Assembly: GCA_051650305.1 (NCBI GenBank) | Contig: JBOFIT010000162.1 | Location: forward strand, 1 to 7,935 | Source: JBOFDK01 sp051650305 | GTDB taxonomy: Bacteria; Bacillota; Clostridia; Lachnospirales; Cellulosilyticaceae | DNA: 7,935 nt | Reading direction: 5' to 3' | Shown here: in pieces, positions 5,546-7,935 of the stretch | How the letters are laid out: every line of letters starts with the position of its first letter | Position numbering within the stretch: position 1 is the stretch's first letter | Position numbers and translations under genes: made by a program | Notes under the pieces: model-generated | The model's database searches: none | Seen by the model: only the letters and a program-made list of their open reading frames with translations | What the model was told of the DNA's origin: nothing

Positions 5546-6022
5546 ATGGCAGAAAAACAGATATTACTCACATATGAGGGGATTAAGGCGCTAGAGAAGG
5601 AACTCGAAGAACTTAAGACAGTTGAACGTAATAAAGTAGCGATAGAATTAAAAGAAGCAAGAGCACAAGGCGACTTATCTGAAAATGCTGAGTATGATGC
5701 AGCAAAAGATAGACAAGCAGAGATCGAGACACGTATCGTGGAAATCGAAAAAATGCTTAAGAACGTTGTGGTTATCGATGCAGAAGAAGCTGGTGCAGAT
5801 ATCATCAAGCCAGGTCACGTTGTAAAACTTAAAGACCATACTTTTGATGAAGAAGTAGAGTACCGTATTGTAGGTTCTACAGAAGCAGACCCAATCAACG
5901 GTAAAATCTCTAATGAATCACCAGTAGGTGCAGCTATTTTAGGGCACAAAGTAGGCGATGTTGTAGAAGTAGACACAGAATTCGGCACAGATAAATACAC
6001 AGTATTAGCAATCAATAGTTAA
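5546..6022 (+). CDS. greA: Transcript cleavage factor GreA
   Basis: Rescues backtracked RNA polymerase by stimulating cleavage of the RNA 3' end. The 158-residue length is normal. The N-terminal coiled coil (about 10-75) has the diagnostic tip ARAQGDLSENAEYDAAKDRQ (39-58), in which Asp43 and Glu46 match the acidic residues that hold the catalytic magnesium in the polymerase secondary channel. The C-terminal FKBP-like domain shows the conserved SPVGAAILGHKVGDVVEV (125-142). The start is ATG with AAAGGGAG about ten bases upstream. It has its own consensus promoter and is followed 27 bases later by lysS with no terminator, so the two are probably co-transcribed, as is usual in Firmicutes. Confidence 0.97.
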   Translation: MAEKQILLTYEGIKALEKELEELKTVERNKVAIELKEARAQGDLSENAEYDAAKDRQAEIETRIVEIEKMLKNVVVIDAEEAGADIIKPGHVVKLKDHTFDEEVEYRIVGSTEADPINGKISNESPVGAAILGHKVGDVVEVDTEFGTDKYTVLAINS

Positions 6023-6034
6023 TCTAACCATTGC

Positions 6035-6052
6035 AAAGGAGGAAAAGTTTTG
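6035..6052 (+). promoter_or_regulatory. Ribosome binding site and TTG start of lysS
   Basis: AAAGGAGG at 6035-6042 lies seven bases before TTG 6050-6052. The site is close to perfect and no in-frame ATG is near the expected N-terminus, so TTG is the start. A strong site with a weak start codon may set translation level. Confidence 0.8.
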
Positions 6053-7546
6053 TCAGAGAACACACAAAACCAACCAGTAGTTGAAGACTTAAACGAACTA
6101 CTGAAAGTAAGATATGATAAGTTAAGTGATCTTCAAGCTAAAGGTAAAGATCCTTTCCATATCACAAAATTCGATGTAACAGCACATAGTGAAGCTATCC
6201 AAGAATCATTTGATGATTACGAAGGCAAAGAAGTATCAATCGCAGGTCGTATTATGGCGAAGCGTGATATGGGTAAAGCTTCTTTCATTCATGTACAAGA
6301 TAAATCAGGCAGAATCCAATCTTACGTTAGAAAAGATGAGCTTGGTGAAGAAGTATATGCAGAGTTCAAGAAGTATGACATCGGTGATATCGTAGGTATC
6401 CAAGGTGTAGTATTCCGTACTCAAAAAGGTGAAGTTTCTGTGCGTGCACATGAAGTAACACTTCTTTCAAAGAGCCTTAAAATCTTACCAGAGAAATACC
6501 ATGGTCTTAAAGATACAGAAATCAGATACAGACAACGTTACTTAGACCTTATCGTAAATCCTGAGGTTAAAGATACATTTATCAAACGTTCCATGATTAT
6601 TCGTGAGATGCGTAACTTCTTAGATAACAGAGATTTCTTAGAAGTAGAAACACCAGTACTTCACTCAATTGCTGGTGGTGCTGCAGCACGTCCATTCGTG
6701 ACACACCACAATGCACTTGATATCGATATGTTCATGCGTATCGCACCAGAGCTTAAATTAAAGCGTCTAATCGTAGGTGGTTTTGACCGCGTATACGAAA
6801 TCGGTCGTGTATTCCGTAATGAAGGTATGTCTGTAAGACATAACCCAGAGTTCACCATCATGGAATTATACCAAGCATACGCTGACTACGAAGATATCAT
6901 GAACCTTACAGAGGAACTTATCCGTCACGTAGCACAAACTGTCATTGGTACAGCTGTTGTAGAATACGATGGTGTAACAATCGATCTTGAAAAGCCATTT
7001 ACACGTCTTTCAATGGTAGATGCAGTTAAGCAATACGCAAATGTAGACTTCAGAGCGATTAAAGATCTAGAAGAAGCAAGAGCAGTTGCAAAAGAGCATC
7101 ACATCCAATTCGAAGAGCGTCACTTAAAAGGTGATATCCTTAACTTATTCTTTGAACATTATGTAGAAGAGCACCTTATCCAACCTACATTTATCACAGA
7201 GCATCCAGTTGAGATTTCTCCACTTTCAAAACGTAAGCCAAACGATCCAGAATACACAGAGCGTTTCGAGTTATTCATCGTAGGTCGTGAGCATGCAAAT
7301 GCATTCTCAGAACTTAATGATCCAATCGATCAAAGAGGACGTTTTGAACATCAAGAAGCACTTCGTGCAGCAGGGGATGATGAAGCTACAGAAATCGATG
7401 AAGATTTCCTTACATCACTTGAATACGGTTTACCACCAACAGGTGGTCTTGGTATTGGGGTAGATAGACTTGTTATGTTACTTACAAACTCTTACTCAAT
7501 CCGTGACGTATTACTTTTCCCAACAATGAAACCAGTAAACGACTAA
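6050..7546 (+). CDS. lysS: Lysyl-tRNA synthetase, class II
   Basis: Charges tRNA-Lys with lysine in the cytoplasm using ATP. The 498-residue length is normal for bacterial class II LysRS. Order of parts: an N-terminal extension, an OB-fold anticodon-binding domain (about 60-150, with VSIAGRIMAKRDMGKASFIH), then the class II catalytic core with motif 1 around FLEVETPVL (196-204), motif 2 as RVFRNEGMSVRHNPEFTIME (253-272) with the ATP-binding Arg256, and motif 3 as GGLGIGVDRLVMLL (465-478) with Arg473. IAGGAAARPF (207-216) and HANAFSELNDP are LysRS signatures. All core residues are present. Codon use is strongly biased (CGT, CTT, ATC), as expected for high expression. Second gene after greA and closed by a strong terminator. 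Confidence 0.98.
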   Translation: MSENTQNQPVVEDLNELLKVRYDKLSDLQAKGKDPFHITKFDVTAHSEAIQESFDDYEGKEVSIAGRIMAKRDMGKASFIHVQDKSGRIQSYVRKDELGEEVYAEFKKYDIGDIVGIQGVVFRTQKGEVSVRAHEVTLLSKSLKILPEKYHGLKDTEIRYRQRYLDLIVNPEVKDTFIKRSMIIREMRNFLDNRDFLEVETPVLHSIAGGAAARPFVTHHNALDIDMFMRIAPELKLKRLIVGGFDRVYEIGRVFRNEGMSVRHNPEFTIMELYQAYADYEDIMNLTEELIRHVAQTVIGTAVVEYDGVTIDLEKPFTRLSMVDAVKQYANVDFRAIKDLEEARAVAKEHHIQFEERHLKGDILNLFFEHYVEEHLIQPTFITEHPVEISPLSKRKPNDPEYTERFELFIVGREHANAFSELNDPIDQRGRFEHQEALRAAGDDEATEIDEDFLTSLEYGLPPTGGLGIGVDRLVMLLTNSYSIRDVLLFPTMKPVND

Positions 7547-7557
7547 TAAATAAATGG

Positions 7558-7594
7558 ACACCTAGTTTAGCAGCAGTTAAACTAGGTGTTTTTT
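7558..7594 (+). terminator. Intrinsic terminator after lysS
   Basis: ACACCTAGTTTA (7558-7569) pairs perfectly with TAAACTAGGTGT (7578-7589): a 12-pair stem, an eight-base loop containing CAGCAG, and a run of six T at 7589-7594. It ends the greA-lysS unit. Confidence 0.94.
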
Positions 7595-7608
7595 ATAAGG
7601 AGAGAGCG

Positions 7609-7935
7609 ATGACATTTAGACAAGCACAGACGATAGATGCAAGAGAGGTTATGACAATTATCGAAGAAGCACAGGCTTATTTTAAGGGGGCAGGCATTGA
7701 TCAATGGCAAAATGGTTATCCAAACCTAGAAGTCATTGAAGCAGACATTCAAAAAGGAAAAAGCTACGTCCTCGTAAGAGATGGGCAGATCGTAGCATCA
7801 GCGGCACTTTCCTTTAATGATGAAAGAACATATGATAAGATTTATGAAGGCAGATGGCTTAGTGAAGGAAGCTATGGGGTCATTCATCGTATAGCAGTTA
7901 AGGACACTTGCAAAGGGTGTGGGGTAGCAGGTATG
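7609..7935 (+). CDS. GNAT-family N-acetyltransferase (3' truncated by the window)
   Basis: The frame opens at ATG 7609 after AAGGAGAG (7597-7604) and stays open for 109 codons to the window end. It begins MTFRQAQTIDAREVMTIIEE, the usual GNAT beta-1 to alpha-1 start, then FKGAGIDQWQNGYP (25-38), VLVRDGQIVASAAL (54-67) and HRIAVKDTCKGCGVAGM (93-109). The last stretch is the start of GNAT motif A, where the KGCGVA pyrophosphate loop binds acetyl-CoA. The full family length is around 160-170 residues, so about a third is missing. GIDQW-x-GYP is common in Firmicutes GNATs of unknown substrate. It would transfer an acetyl group from acetyl-CoA to an amine on a small molecule or protein. Only 14 bases lie between the lysS terminator and this start, so no separate promoter fits there. 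Confidence 0.88.
   Translation, partial: MTFRQAQTIDAREVMTIIEEAQAYFKGAGIDQWQNGYPNLEVIEADIQKGKSYVLVRDGQIVASAALSFNDERTYDKIYEGRWLSEGSYGVIHRIAVKDTCKGCGVAGM

Noticed and set aside
6023..6049. T-box leader before lysS
   Set aside because: The gap from greA is 27 bases and holds only the RBS, so no T-box fits.
6189..6395. A 68-codon + strand frame inside lysS
   Set aside because: It is out of frame within the conserved OB-fold coding sequence and has no supporting RBS or homology pattern.
1..7935. Mobile element, defence system, CRISPR array or biosynthetic cluster
   Set aside because: No transposase, integrase, nuclease, toxin or repeat array is visible. All recognised genes are housekeeping or small unknowns with matching base composition.

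Overview
The window looks like ordinary core chromosome from a low-GC Gram-positive anaerobe of the class Clostridia. It is AT-rich, has strong AGGAGG-type ribosome binding sites and sigma-A type promoters, and uses TTG starts. The gene order is ftsH, thioesterase, biotin ligase, coaX, dus, greA, lysS. A Lachnospirales or Cellulosilyticum-like organism is my best guess from gene order and protein flavour, but that is an inference. I see no insertion sequence, phage gene, CRISPR array, tRNA or rRNA. Every complete gene is on the + strand.

Layout. (1) Bases 1-1091 are the 3' part of ftsH, a membrane AAA+ zinc protease, closed by a strong intrinsic terminator. (2) A promoter with an extended -10 (TGATATAAT) at about 1148-1156 starts a tightly packed operon: a FlK-like hotdog thioesterase, a biotin-protein ligase without a DNA-binding domain, a small conserved unknown protein, type III pantothenate kinase, tRNA-dihydrouridine synthase, and a 267-residue protein of unknown function. 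Gaps run from an overlap to 57 bases. (3) A consensus promoter (TTGACA, 17 bases, TATAAT), whose -35 box contains the stop codon of the unknown gene, leads into greA and lysS. Two more TATAAT boxes and several small dyads lie in the same 150 bases. (4) A second strong terminator follows lysS, and a GNAT acetyltransferase that runs off the window begins 14 bases after its T-run.

How the genes fit together. The first half of the operon has a coenzyme A theme: pantothenate kinase starts CoA synthesis, biotin ligase activates biotin carboxylases (whose usual substrates are acyl-CoAs), and the thioesterase hydrolyses acyl-CoA or acyl carrier esters. Dus, GreA and LysS belong to tRNA modification, transcription elongation and translation. 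ftsH, greA and lysS show the CGT/CTT/ATC-rich codon choice expected of highly expressed genes, while the middle operon is more mixed. The codon change coincides with the promoters.

I found no convincing new multi-gene system. The most notable points are an apparent loss of the catalytic aspartate (Asp to Gly) and of a conserved Gly-Gly in the pantothenate kinase, the dense promoter and dyad region before greA, and two conserved-looking proteins of unknown function embedded in a housekeeping operon.
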